Below are positions 9,154-17,292 of a DNA stretch of 64,000 nt, in pieces (position 1 is the stretch's first letter; each line of letters starts with the position of its first letter). The position numbers were made by a program, and so were the translations under genes. The stretch comes from Bacteroidaceae bacterium (GTDB taxonomy: Bacteria > Bacteroidota > Bacteroidia > Bacteroidales > Bacteroidaceae), in contig CABIXF010000010.1 in the NCBI GenBank assembly GCA_902362595.1, positions 39,675-103,674 of the forward strand, written 5' to 3'. The notes under the pieces are model-generated. The model saw only the letters and a program-made list of their open reading frames with translations, ran no database searches and was not told the origin of the DNA.

Positions 9154-9185
9154 TTTGTTCTGTTTTTACTGATTATTTACTTTTG
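9154..9185 (+). promoter_or_regulatory. promoter of the ROK glucokinase gene
   Basis: TTTG at 9154-9157 and TACTTTTG at 9178-9185 are separated by 20 bp. This is a full consensus match to the Bacteroidetes -33/-7 promoter, about 34 bp upstream of the start codon. Confidence 0.7.
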
Positions 9186-9219
9186 TCCGTAGATAATTAA
9201 CCCTAAATAAAGAAATGTC

Positions 9220-10194
9220 ATGGCAATAAACATGGAAAAACCTTATGTAGTAGGTATGGATATTGGCGGAACAAACACTGTTTTTGGTGTGGTTGACTCA
9301 CGTGGTAACGTGCTGGCTTCTGATTCTGTCAAAACTCAGCAATATGAAAACATCGAAGAATATGTAGAAGCTGTATGTAAAAAACTCCTTCCTTTGCTGT
9401 CTCAGTTTGGTGGAGCTGAAAAGATAAAAGGTATGGGGGTTGGTGCGCCGAATGGTAACTATTACAGTGGAACCATTGAGTTTGCTCCGAACCTTCCGTG
9501 GAAAGGAATTATTCCGTTGGCATCTATGTTTGAGGAGCAGCTGGGAATCCCTACTGCGTTGACAAACGACGCCAATGCAGCTGCCATCGGAGAGATGACG
9601 TATGGTGCGGCTCGCGGTATGAAAGATTTTATCATGATTACCTTGGGTACCGGTGTCGGAAGTGGTATTGTAGTCAACGGACAGTTGGTTTACGGTCATG
9701 ATGGCTTTGCCGGTGAATTGGGACACGTAATTGTGGACCGTAACGGCCGTTCATGTGGTTGCGGACGTAAAGGTTGTTTGGAAACCTATTGTTCGGCTAC
9801 CGGAGTGGCCCGTACAGCCCGTGAATTCCTGGTACAGCGTACGGAACCGAGTTTGTTGCGTAACGTACCTGCAGATGAAATCCAGTCGAAAGATGTATAC
9901 GATGCTGCAGTGAAAGGCGATAAACTGGCACAGGATATCTTTGAATATACAGGACGTATTTTGGGAGAGGCTTTGGCCAACTTTATAGCTTTCTCCAGTC
10001 CGGAGGCCATTATTCTGTTCGGTGGTTTGGCTAAGTCGGGCGATTACATCATGAAACCGATTCAGAAGGCAATTGATGAAAACATCCTGAAGATTTATGC
10101 TGGAAAAACCAAATTGTTGCTCTCTCAGTTAAAAGATGCAGATGCGGCTGTATTAGGTGCCAGTGCATTGGGATGGGAAGTAAAAGATAACTGA
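9220..10194 (+). CDS. ROK-family glucokinase
   Basis: The 324-residue cytosolic sugar kinase has the N-terminal phosphate-binding motif DIGGTNTVFGVVD, the ROK catalytic region LTNDANAAAIGE and the zinc-binding cluster CGCGRKGCLE. It probably phosphorylates glucose with ATP; other hexoses or N-acetylhexosamines cannot be excluded. The ATG at 9220 is chosen; a second ATG four codons later is also possible. It is transcribed alone, with its own promoter and terminator. Confidence 0.9.
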   Translation: MAINMEKPYVVGMDIGGTNTVFGVVDSRGNVLASDSVKTQQYENIEEYVEAVCKKLLPLLSQFGGAEKIKGMGVGAPNGNYYSGTIEFAPNLPWKGIIPLASMFEEQLGIPTALTNDANAAAIGEMTYGAARGMKDFIMITLGTGVGSGIVVNGQLVYGHDGFAGELGHVIVDRNGRSCGCGRKGCLETYCSATGVARTAREFLVQRTEPSLLRNVPADEIQSKDVYDAAVKGDKLAQDIFEYTGRILGEALANFIAFSSPEAIILFGGLAKSGDYIMKPIQKAIDENILKIYAGKTKLLLSQLKDADAAVLGASALGWEVKDN

Positions 10195-10214
10195 TTCTTA
10201 GATTATAAATTAGA

Positions 10215-10256
10215 AAAACAGCCTTGGCGGAAGTTTTACTTGCCAAGGCTGTTTTT
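10215..10256 (+). terminator. intrinsic terminator after the ROK gene
   Basis: A perfect 14-bp stem (AAAACAGCCTTGGC with GCCAAGGCTGTTTT) with a 13-base loop runs into T6, starting 21 bp after the stop codon. The A-rich start could also let it act on the other strand. Confidence 0.9.
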
Positions 10257-10485
10257 TATTATCCACCTGAACATTCGGTCTTCACAGAGGGCATGCAGGA
10301 GAATAATACATCTAATCCTAACCTAAATAATATTATGAAAAACCTTTTTTTATTCAGTATGCAAAAATAAACTTTCTTGTGGACATAAACTTGTATTTTT
10401 TGATTTTATAAGTGAAAAACTGAGTATAATACTATCTGATTGGATAATTTGAACTGATAAATGTAAATAATGTAAATAAAGTTTG
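10257..10485. other. AT-rich spacer upstream of fabI
   Basis: This stretch holds no convincing gene. It contains an 11-codon reading frame at 10335-10370 starting MKNLFLF after a typical Bacteroides start context. That is too short to support as a gene, though it could be a leader peptide or a remnant. No RNA structure stands out. Confidence 0.4.
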
Positions 10486-10493
10486 TATCTTTG
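10486..10493 (+). promoter_or_regulatory. -7 box upstream of fabI
   Basis: TATCTTTG matches TAnnTTTG exactly and lies 25 bp before the fabI ATG. A TTTG at 10448 is too far away to be its -33 element, so the upstream half is degenerate. Confidence 0.55.
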
Positions 10494-10518
10494 CCCCAAA
10501 TTTATAATTGAAAACAAT

Positions 10519-11376
10519 ATGAGTTATAATTTGCTGAAAGGAAAAAGAGGTATTATTTTTGGTGCACTGAATGAACAGTCTATCGCATGGAAAGTAGCTG
10601 AAAAGGCTGTAGAAGAAGGTGCTATTATCACACTATCTAATACCCCTGTAGCAGTACGTATGGGGCAGGTATCTGCTTTGGCGGAAAAGTTGAACTGTGA
10701 AGTGATTCCCGCTGATGCTACCTGCGTAGAAGATTTGGAAAATGTATTCAAGCGTTCAATGGAAGTATTGGGCGGTAAGATTGACTTTGTGCTTCATTCA
10801 ATTGGTATGTCTCCAAATGTTCGCAAGAAACGTACATACGATGATTTGGACTATGACATGCTGGCAAAAACATTGGATATATCTGCTGTATCATTCCATA
10901 AAATGATTCAGTCTGCCAAGAAGTTGGATGCCATCAACGAATATGGTTCTATTTTGGCTTTGAGCTATGTAGCTGCGCAGCGTACGTTCTATGGTTACAA
11001 TGATATGGCCGATGCCAAAGCGTTATTGGAATCTATTGCCCGTAGTTTCGGTTATATTTACGGTCGTGAACATCATGTACGTATCAATACGATTTCTCAG
11101 TCACCGACCATGACTACTGCCGGTTCGGGTGTGAAAGGTATGGACAAGTTGTTCGACTTTGCCAACCGGATGTCTCCTTTGGGAAATGCATCGGCTGATG
11201 AATGTGCGGATTACTGTATCGTAATGTTCTCTGATCTGACTCGTAAGGTAACTATGCAGAACTTGTTCCACGATGGTGGTTTCTCTAGCGTGGGTATGAG
11301 TTTGAGAGCCATGGCTACTTATGAAAAAGGATTGGATGAATATAAGGATGCCAATGGTAATATTATTTACGGATAA
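10519..11376 (+). CDS. fabI: enoyl-[acyl-carrier-protein] reductase
   Basis: The 285-residue short-chain dehydrogenase carries out the last step of each fatty-acid elongation cycle (enoyl-ACP to acyl-ACP, NADH). It has the FabI-type nucleotide motif GIIFGALNEQSIAW and the catalytic Tyr-x6-Lys in YNDMADAK. The ATG at 10519 (MSYNLLKGKRG) is the family start; an upstream non-ATG extension would overlap the -7 box. It is followed after seven bases by a GldB-like gene, probably co-transcribed. Confidence 0.95.
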   Translation: MSYNLLKGKRGIIFGALNEQSIAWKVAEKAVEEGAIITLSNTPVAVRMGQVSALAEKLNCEVIPADATCVEDLENVFKRSMEVLGGKIDFVLHSIGMSPNVRKKRTYDDLDYDMLAKTLDISAVSFHKMIQSAKKLDAINEYGSILALSYVAAQRTFYGYNDMADAKALLESIARSFGYIYGREHHVRINTISQSPTMTTAGSGVKGMDKLFDFANRMSPLGNASADECADYCIVMFSDLTRKVTMQNLFHDGGFSSVGMSLRAMATYEKGLDEYKDANGNIIYG

Positions 11377-11383
11377 TCATTAA

Positions 11384-12376
11384 ATGTATCGATTTATCTT
11401 TATATTACTGAGTATAATCGTCTTTTCTGCTTGTCATTCTGATGAGCAGGAGGGCGATTTTTCTTTTGAGGAAATAAAGATAGCACGATACGACCGTCTT
11501 CAGTATGAATCTTCCGTGCAAAACAATTTTTTCGCTTTACAACGGATGAGAACTGAATTTGCTCAGGAAACTCGTTTGTTGATAGAAGACGTACTGGAAT
11601 TGGGAGCGGTAGATGCTCCTGATATTTATGAACGTTTATGCGGATATTATGCTGATTCTGTGCTTGTTCACCTGATGGATGATGCAGAACAGAAATTCAA
11701 GGATATGAGTCGTTGGGAAAAGGAACTGACAAAAGGGTTCAGGGTATTGAAGAAAGAGATTCCAGAATTACCTGTTCCGAAGGTATATGCACAAATCTCT
11801 GCATTGAATCAGTCTGTAGTAGTGGGAGATAGTGTGTTAGGTATCAGCCTTGACAAGTATATGGGAAGTGAATATCCCCTTTATAAGCGATTTTATTATG
11901 TGAATCAGCGCCGTTCTATGTCTTCGGAATATATTGTATCGGATTGTTTTACTTTTTATCTGTTGGGGCAATATCCTTTTTCATGGGAAGAAGGGCACCG
12001 TGCTTTGATGGACATTTTACTGTATCGTGGAAAAATTGCTTGGGCAGTAGAAGCCATATTGGATGGAGATGTGTCTGGTGAGATTGCTTTGGGTTATACG
12101 GAGGAAGAGGTAGAATGGTGTGAGGAACATGAAAAGCAATTATGGAAGGAAATAAGAGAGAATCATTATGCTGAAACAACCGATCCGATGGTGATTCGTT
12201 CGTATGTTTCTTCCAATGTAAAACCGTTGTTTGAAGATGACAAGGTACCTCCTTCTTTGGGGATATGGCTGGGAATGAAAGCGGTGGACAGATTTATGAA
12301 AGAACATCCGGAAATAAGTCTGAAGAATTTACTGGAGCATGTGGATGACACGCTGATTAAGAACGAATTGAATTAA
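11384..12376 (+). CDS. GldB-like lipoprotein
   Basis: The 330-residue protein has a lipoprotein signal (lipobox FSAC, cysteine 17). It resembles GldB, a lipoprotein needed for gliding and type IX secretion in flavobacteria, through the pattern LDKYMGSEYPLYKRFYYVNQ and the helical C-terminus (ENLYAETTD-like region, then GIWLGMKAVDRFMKEHPE). Gut Bacteroidales do not glide, so the role here is probably a different envelope function. It is likely in one operon with fabI and the following methylase gene. Confidence 0.75.
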   Translation: MYRFIFILLSIIVFSACHSDEQEGDFSFEEIKIARYDRLQYESSVQNNFFALQRMRTEFAQETRLLIEDVLELGAVDAPDIYERLCGYYADSVLVHLMDDAEQKFKDMSRWEKELTKGFRVLKKEIPELPVPKVYAQISALNQSVVVGDSVLGISLDKYMGSEYPLYKRFYYVNQRRSMSSEYIVSDCFTFYLLGQYPFSWEEGHRALMDILLYRGKIAWAVEAILDGDVSGEIALGYTEEEVEWCEEHEKQLWKEIRENHYAETTDPMVIRSYVSSNVKPLFEDDKVPPSLGIWLGMKAVDRFMKEHPEISLKNLLEHVDDTLIKNELN

Positions 12377-12394
12377 CTGACTTGACAATTCTTT

Positions 12395-13099
12395 ATGGAA
12401 GTTGCATTGTATTTGTTGCCTGTTACTTTAGGGGATACGCCTATAGAAAAGGTGTTGCCGGCATACAACCGTGAGATTATTTCGGGAATAAAATATTTTA
12501 TTGTAGAAGATGTGCGTTCGGCACGTCGTTTTCTTAAAAAGGTAGATTCTGCAATTTGCATTGATGAATTGACTTTTTATACTTTGAACAAACATACTTC
12601 TCCTGAAGATATCTCTGGTTATTTGAAGCCTTTGCAAGAGGGATGTTCTATGGGAGTTATTTCTGAAGCAGGCTGTCCTGCGGTGGCCGATCCAGGAGCG
12701 GATGTAGTGGCTATTGCGCAGCGTCGTAACTTGAAAGTAGTACCTTTGGTAGGACCATCTTCTATTATTTTGTCAGTTATGGGCTCTGGATTCAACGGAC
12801 AAAGTTTTGCTTTTCATGGCTATTTGCCGATTGATCCGGCAGATCGTACCAAGCGGCTGAAAGAATTGGAGACTCGGGTATATGCAGAGAACCAGACTCA
12901 GTTGTTTATCGAAACGCCTTATCGGAATCAAAAGATGCTGGAAGAGATATTGAAGACTTGCCGTCCGCAAACCAAACTCTGCATTGCTGCCAATATTACA
13001 TGTGAGGGAGAATACATCAAAACCAGGAGCGTAAAAGACTGGAAAGGACATTTACCGGAATTAAATAAGATTCCTTGTATATTCTTGATATATAAATGA
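12395..13099 (+). CDS. RsmI-like SAM-dependent methyltransferase (tetrapyrrole methylase fold)
   Basis: The 234-residue protein has the tetrapyrrole-methylase fold. The motif ISEAGCPAVADPGADVV corresponds to RsmI SDAGTP-type sequence, and PLVGPSSIILSVMGSGFNG follows. RsmI 2'-O-methylates C1402 of 16S rRNA and usually has about 280 residues. This shorter protein lacks the C-terminal helical domain and has a diverged N-terminus (LYLLPVTLGDT). It looks like the RsmI paralogue found in Bacteroidetes, so the target RNA should be regarded as unknown. It follows the GldB-like gene by 18 bp and is convergent with the next gene. Confidence 0.82.
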   Translation: MEVALYLLPVTLGDTPIEKVLPAYNREIISGIKYFIVEDVRSARRFLKKVDSAICIDELTFYTLNKHTSPEDISGYLKPLQEGCSMGVISEAGCPAVADPGADVVAIAQRRNLKVVPLVGPSSIILSVMGSGFNGQSFAFHGYLPIDPADRTKRLKELETRVYAENQTQLFIETPYRNQKMLEEILKTCRPQTKLCIAANITCEGEYIKTRSVKDWKGHLPELNKIPCIFLIYK

Positions 13100-13104
13100 T
13101 TCTT

Positions 13105-14091
13105 TTATTTGAACTCCTTCCAAATCTGTGCTACCATTTGTAATCGTTCATGTTCCATTCTTAGCTCTTCACTGAACGATTCCGGGGCCAGTTTGATTTC
13201 TTCGCATGAGAAGAAGCGGCCTTCAGGTAAGATAAAATCATTTTCTTTGCTGATGGGGAGAATGTATAGCTGAATAAAACAAGGAATTATGCCTTGCATT
13301 CGGTAACTGAGGATAAGCCGAGGATATAACACTCTGTGAGGAAAGTTCACTTCCATCTGTTTCTGGCATCTTTTTACAATGAGTTTGGCATGTTTCTGAC
13401 TTTTTCTCAGCGGTCCTTCAAACAGAGAGATAATGGGGGCATCCCATATCTGATTATTGTCTGACCGTGAAGTTAGGTAAACTTTTCCGTTGCAGATAGG
13501 AATGATTCGAATGATATGTTGCTCCTGAGGCGATTGGGTGGCGGCCACTTGTATGCCCACGATATTGATTATCAGACAGAGTACATAGATGAGTGTCGGA
13601 ATTAGGTAGACAATCACAAAATGGTTCTCCGGAGAGAAAGGGGCGAGCTGTTTGTATAAAAAGAAAAGTACAATCAAGTGAATGCTGGACAAGACGACAA
13701 TGAGCCTAGCTTCCAGCAGATAGGAAAACGTGAAATTCAGATGGAATTTCTTGAGAAAATTCCGATACATTTCCGGGGCTGTTACATGGATGAAGGCACA
13801 TACCAGTAACATGAATTCCAGCGTCGGAGTCAGGCTGTTTTGAGGAATATATTCATAACCTGTGAACAGTCTGAGGAGAAAACAGATGCCGATACCGATG
13901 GTTCCTTGTAACAAAAAGAAATTGAGCCCTTTCAATCGGAAAATATCATAAAGCAATCCTGCAATGCTGATTGCAAGTCCTATGCCCAGCATGGTGGTGG
14001 TAGGAAAAAGATGAATCCCTATCAGTGTGATAATGATAGGAAGTAGTCCGAATGACACAATTTTGTCTTTGTATTTAAGAAATAAATTCAT
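13105..14091 (-). CDS. membrane protein with Nudix-like C-terminal domain lacking the Nudix box
   Basis: I do not recognise a named family. The first half of this 328-residue protein has six or so hydrophobic segments between residues 10 and 190. The soluble C-terminus (about 195-328) reads like a Nudix fold: IIPICNGKVYLTSR, then WDAPIISLFEG, and later EGRFFSCEEI. The catalytic GX5EX7REUXEEXGU box is absent (the corresponding stretch is KHAKLIVKRCQKQMEV), so hydrolysis is unlikely. It follows lipA on the same strand after 52 bp. Confidence 0.6.
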   Translation of the reverse strand: MNLFLKYKDKIVSFGLLPIIITLIGIHLFPTTTMLGIGLAISIAGLLYDIFRLKGLNFFLLQGTIGIGICFLLRLFTGYEYIPQNSLTPTLEFMLLVCAFIHVTAPEMYRNFLKKFHLNFTFSYLLEARLIVVLSSIHLIVLFFLYKQLAPFSPENHFVIVYLIPTLIYVLCLIINIVGIQVAATQSPQEQHIIRIIPICNGKVYLTSRSDNNQIWDAPIISLFEGPLRKSQKHAKLIVKRCQKQMEVNFPHRVLYPRLILSYRMQGIIPCFIQLYILPISKENDFILPEGRFFSCEEIKLAPESFSEELRMEHERLQMVAQIWKEFK

Positions 14092-14143
14092 AGTAGAATA
14101 GCACCTGTTGTTAAAATTTGAACAATTGGAAAAACTAAATTGT

Positions 14144-14995
14144 TCACATTTTCCTCAGATGTTTTTCAGCATGGTAAGACGAACGTACCAGCGGGCCACT
14201 TTCAACAATCTCAAATCCTTTCTTTTCGCCTGTTTTTTTGTACTCCAGGAATTGCATTGGGTGGATGTATTCGGCCACCGGATAATGTTTGGCACTTGGT
14301 TGCAGGTATTGTCCGATGGTGAGAATCTTGCAGCCGTTTTCCAGTAAATCATCCATCGTCTGTTCTACTTCTTGTGGTGTTTCTCCCAGTCCTACCATGA
14401 TTCCCGACTTGGCTTTCAATCCGTTTGCTGCGATTTGCCGAATGACGGCCAGACTGGTATCATAGTTGGCAACACTTCGTACCAAGGGGCTGATGCGTCT
14501 CACTGTTTCCAGGTTGTGTGACAGAATGTCTGGGCGTGTGTCTATTACTTGTTGTAACCATTCTTTATGTCCTTGAAAGTCGGGAATCAAGGCTTCGATG
14601 GTCGTTCCTGGACAGACTTTTCGAATGGCTTGAAGGGTAGCAGCCCAATGAGAGGCCCCTAGGTCGGGGAGGTCATCCCGGTCGACAGATGTGATGACTG
14701 CATGATTTAGTTTCATTAATTGGATGGACTGGGCCACTCTTTCTGGTTCCTCCGGATCCAGAGGGAGAGGTTTTCCACTAAGCGTATTGCAGAATTTACA
14801 GGCACGTGTGCAGATGTCTCCTCCAATCATGAATGTGGCGGTTCCTTTTCCCCAGCATTCTCCCAGGTTCGGACAACGTCCGCTGCTACAAATGGTATGC
14901 AACTTGTGCGTATCGACAATGCGTTTGGTTTCTGTGTATCGGGCATTGGTCCCAATTTGGATTTTCAGCCATTCAGGCTTTTTAATGTGTGTCAT
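14144..14995 (-). CDS. lipA: lipoyl synthase
   Basis: This 283-residue radical-SAM enzyme inserts two sulfurs into octanoyl-protein to make lipoyl groups for 2-oxoacid dehydrogenases and the glycine cleavage system. It has the radical-SAM cluster CTRACKFC and the auxiliary cluster CSSGRCPNLGEC. The C-terminal RSSYHA contains the serine ligand of that cluster. The ATG at 14995 (MTHIKKPEWLK) is preferred to a longer start that would add 17 hydrophobic residues and overlap the terminator of the upstream gene. Confidence 0.96.
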   Translation of the reverse strand: MTHIKKPEWLKIQIGTNARYTETKRIVDTHKLHTICSSGRCPNLGECWGKGTATFMIGGDICTRACKFCNTLSGKPLPLDPEEPERVAQSIQLMKLNHAVITSVDRDDLPDLGASHWAATLQAIRKVCPGTTIEALIPDFQGHKEWLQQVIDTRPDILSHNLETVRRISPLVRSVANYDTSLAVIRQIAANGLKAKSGIMVGLGETPQEVEQTMDDLLENGCKILTIGQYLQPSAKHYPVAEYIHPMQFLEYKKTGEKKGFEIVESGPLVRSSYHAEKHLRKM

Positions 14996-15017
14996 AGCTA
15001 TGAGAAATAAGTTTGTA

Positions 15018-15059
15018 TAAAAAGGTGACACCAGAATTATATGCATTCTGATGTCACCT
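15018..15059 (-). terminator. intrinsic terminator after the DPP IV gene
   Basis: A 15-bp stem with one mismatch (arms 15023-15037 and 15045-15059, loop TATATGC) ends in a T5 run on the minus strand. It begins 11 bp after the DPP IV stop codon. It would separate DPP IV from lipA, so lipA probably depends on read-through or its own weak promoter. Confidence 0.85.
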
Positions 15060-15070
15060 ATGTAGGGATA

Positions 15071-17269
15071 TTATAGATTTTGCAGGAAGAAATTTACGAC
15101 GCGGTTCATAAGGTGGTTACGTGTATTTCCTCCTGAAATGCCGTGATTGCGGTTCGTATAGATTTGTGTTTCAAACTGAATGTTGGCTTGTACCAATGCT
15201 TCATTATATTCCATAAAGTTCTGGAAATGCACGTTATCGTCTGCGCTGCCGTGAATGAGCAGTAATTTTCCTTTCAGTGCAGCTACGTGATTGATGGCTG
15301 AAGAGGCACGATATCCGTCTCCATTTTCTTTTGGAGTACGCATGAAACGTTCGGTGTAGACCGTATCATAGAATCGCCAGTCGGTAGGAGCTGCAATCGC
15401 TACTCCGGCTTTAAATGCTCCTGAGCCTTCACTCATAGACATCAGCGTGTTGTATCCTCCGTAGCTCCATCCCCAGATGCCAATCCGGCTTCCGTCCACG
15501 TAGGAAAGAGTAGACAGGTATTTGGCTGTTTCAGCTTGGTCGGCGGCTTCTTTGAGACCAATAGAAAGGTAGGTACACTTTTCAAATGCAGCTCCACGTC
15601 CTCCTGTACCTCGTCCATCTACGCATACCATGATGTAACCTTTGTCACACATCACGGCTTCGAACATACCACCATCGCCAAAGCTTCCGATGCCCCACTT
15701 GTCCAATACTTGTTGTGAGCCGGGACCACTGTATTGGAGCATAATGACAGGGTATTTCTTGGAAGGGTTGAAATTGGCAGGCTTCATCATCCATCCGTTC
15801 AGTTCTACACCTTCGCTGGTCTTGAAAGTGAAAAACTCTTTTGTCGGCATGTTAAGTTGGCTTATTTTGTTCTTCAGCTCCTTGTTGTCGAGCAAGGTCA
15901 CCATTTCCTGTCCCTTGTTGTTATTCAAAGTGATGAGGGTCGGTGTCTGTGCACTGGAATAAGTGTTGATATAGTAATTCAAGTTTTTGCTGAATAAAGC
16001 ATTGTTGGTTCCTGTCCGTGTGGAAAGTTTTGTCTTTTTTCCTTTTCCGTCAATCTTATAGACAGCAGTACGTAGCGGACTTTCTTCATTACTTGTATAG
16101 TAGAACACATTGGCTTTCTGATCCCATCCCAGAAATTCTTTAACCTCGAATTTTCCTTTGGTAATCTGTTTAACCAAGTTCCCTCCAATAGTGTACAGAT
16201 AGAGATGGTTATATCCGTCACGTTCACTCATCATAACCATGTTTTCCGGATAGAAGGCTATGTTTGAATAGGCTTGTTCCTTGATGTATTGTTCAGCTTC
16301 ATCGCGTACTGCCACTTTGCAGACAGCACTACGAGGATTGGCCATATACAGGTCAAAACGGTTCTGATGGCGGTTTAATGTCATGATTGCCAGTTTTTCA
16401 GGGTCATCCGTAAATTTGATACGTGGAACGTACCCGTCAGAGTCTATTGGCAATTCCATTTTGCGTGTGACATGACTTTTGATATCGAATGTATGTACAC
16501 TTACTTTGGAGTTGACTGCTCCTGATTTAGGATATTTGTAATCATAACTTCCGGGGTAGGTGGCATAAGCTGTCTTTTCGGGTGCCATGCCTTTGTACCA
16601 TTGGAAAGAATACATTGGAACACGGCTTTCATCGAAACGTATGTAGGCAATCATACGGCTGTCTGCACTAAAGTCGAAAGCTCGATTGAATGCGAATTCT
16701 TCCTCGTATACCCAGTCGGGAATGCCATTAAGCACTTTGTTGTATTCTCCGTCTTTAGTGACCTGTGATTCACTGTTACCGAAAAGAAGTTTAATCAGGT
16801 AAATATTGTTATTTCGTACAAAAGCTATCTGATGGCTGTCGGGTGAGAACAAAGGTACCTGTTGCGGCCCGTTATTGGAAAGTGGCTCAAGTGTACGGTT
16901 TTTTACATTGTAAAGATAATACACTGCGGTAAAAGAACGTCTGTATATCGGTTGGGTCTCTGTCTGTATCAATATCAGGCTTTCGTCTGGCGACATGATA
17001 TAGTCGTCAAAACGCTTGAGTTCACAGTTTCTGGCTTTGGTCACATCGAAGATGGCTTCTACTTCCTTACCTGTCTTGAAGGAATATTTTACGATGCGTT
17101 TGTGGTCTTTGCTGATTTGGGTGTAATGTTCACCATCCAGCATCGGTTTCAGCCCCTGTATGCTTTGTGCCCGATAGGTACCGTTGGCCACATCTTGCAG
17201 GGTGACTTTCTGTGCCTGTAAGTTCATCAGGCACATCAGTGTCAAAAAAAGTACGAAAAGTTTTTTCAT
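15071..17269 (-). CDS. dipeptidyl peptidase IV (S9B prolyl oligopeptidase family)
   Basis: The 732-residue exopeptidase removes X-Pro or X-Ala dipeptides from peptide N-termini. It has a signal peptide (1-19), a beta-propeller domain with the N-terminus-binding double glutamate in DWVYEEEFAF, and a C-terminal alpha/beta hydrolase domain. The catalytic triad is readable: Ser602 in GWSYGG, Asp677 in HGSADDNVH and His709 in NRNHG. YSGPGSQ carries the oxyanion tyrosine. It is probably periplasmic or surface exposed, for use of host or dietary proline-rich peptides. It lies 23 bp after the TonB-domain gene. Confidence 0.95.
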   Translation of the reverse strand: MKKLFVLFLTLMCLMNLQAQKVTLQDVANGTYRAQSIQGLKPMLDGEHYTQISKDHKRIVKYSFKTGKEVEAIFDVTKARNCELKRFDDYIMSPDESLILIQTETQPIYRRSFTAVYYLYNVKNRTLEPLSNNGPQQVPLFSPDSHQIAFVRNNNIYLIKLLFGNSESQVTKDGEYNKVLNGIPDWVYEEEFAFNRAFDFSADSRMIAYIRFDESRVPMYSFQWYKGMAPEKTAYATYPGSYDYKYPKSGAVNSKVSVHTFDIKSHVTRKMELPIDSDGYVPRIKFTDDPEKLAIMTLNRHQNRFDLYMANPRSAVCKVAVRDEAEQYIKEQAYSNIAFYPENMVMMSERDGYNHLYLYTIGGNLVKQITKGKFEVKEFLGWDQKANVFYYTSNEESPLRTAVYKIDGKGKKTKLSTRTGTNNALFSKNLNYYINTYSSAQTPTLITLNNNKGQEMVTLLDNKELKNKISQLNMPTKEFFTFKTSEGVELNGWMMKPANFNPSKKYPVIMLQYSGPGSQQVLDKWGIGSFGDGGMFEAVMCDKGYIMVCVDGRGTGGRGAAFEKCTYLSIGLKEAADQAETAKYLSTLSYVDGSRIGIWGWSYGGYNTLMSMSEGSGAFKAGVAIAAPTDWRFYDTVYTERFMRTPKENGDGYRASSAINHVAALKGKLLLIHGSADDNVHFQNFMEYNEALVQANIQFETQIYTNRNHGISGGNTRNHLMNRVVNFFLQNL

Positions 17270-17292
17270 AACCGGTCTTATTAAGTTTGATT

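Noticed and set aside
10335..10370. 11-codon reading frame before fabI (MKNLFLF)
   Set aside because: The start context looks typical, but the frame is too short, has no dedicated promoter and no recognisable regulatory codons.
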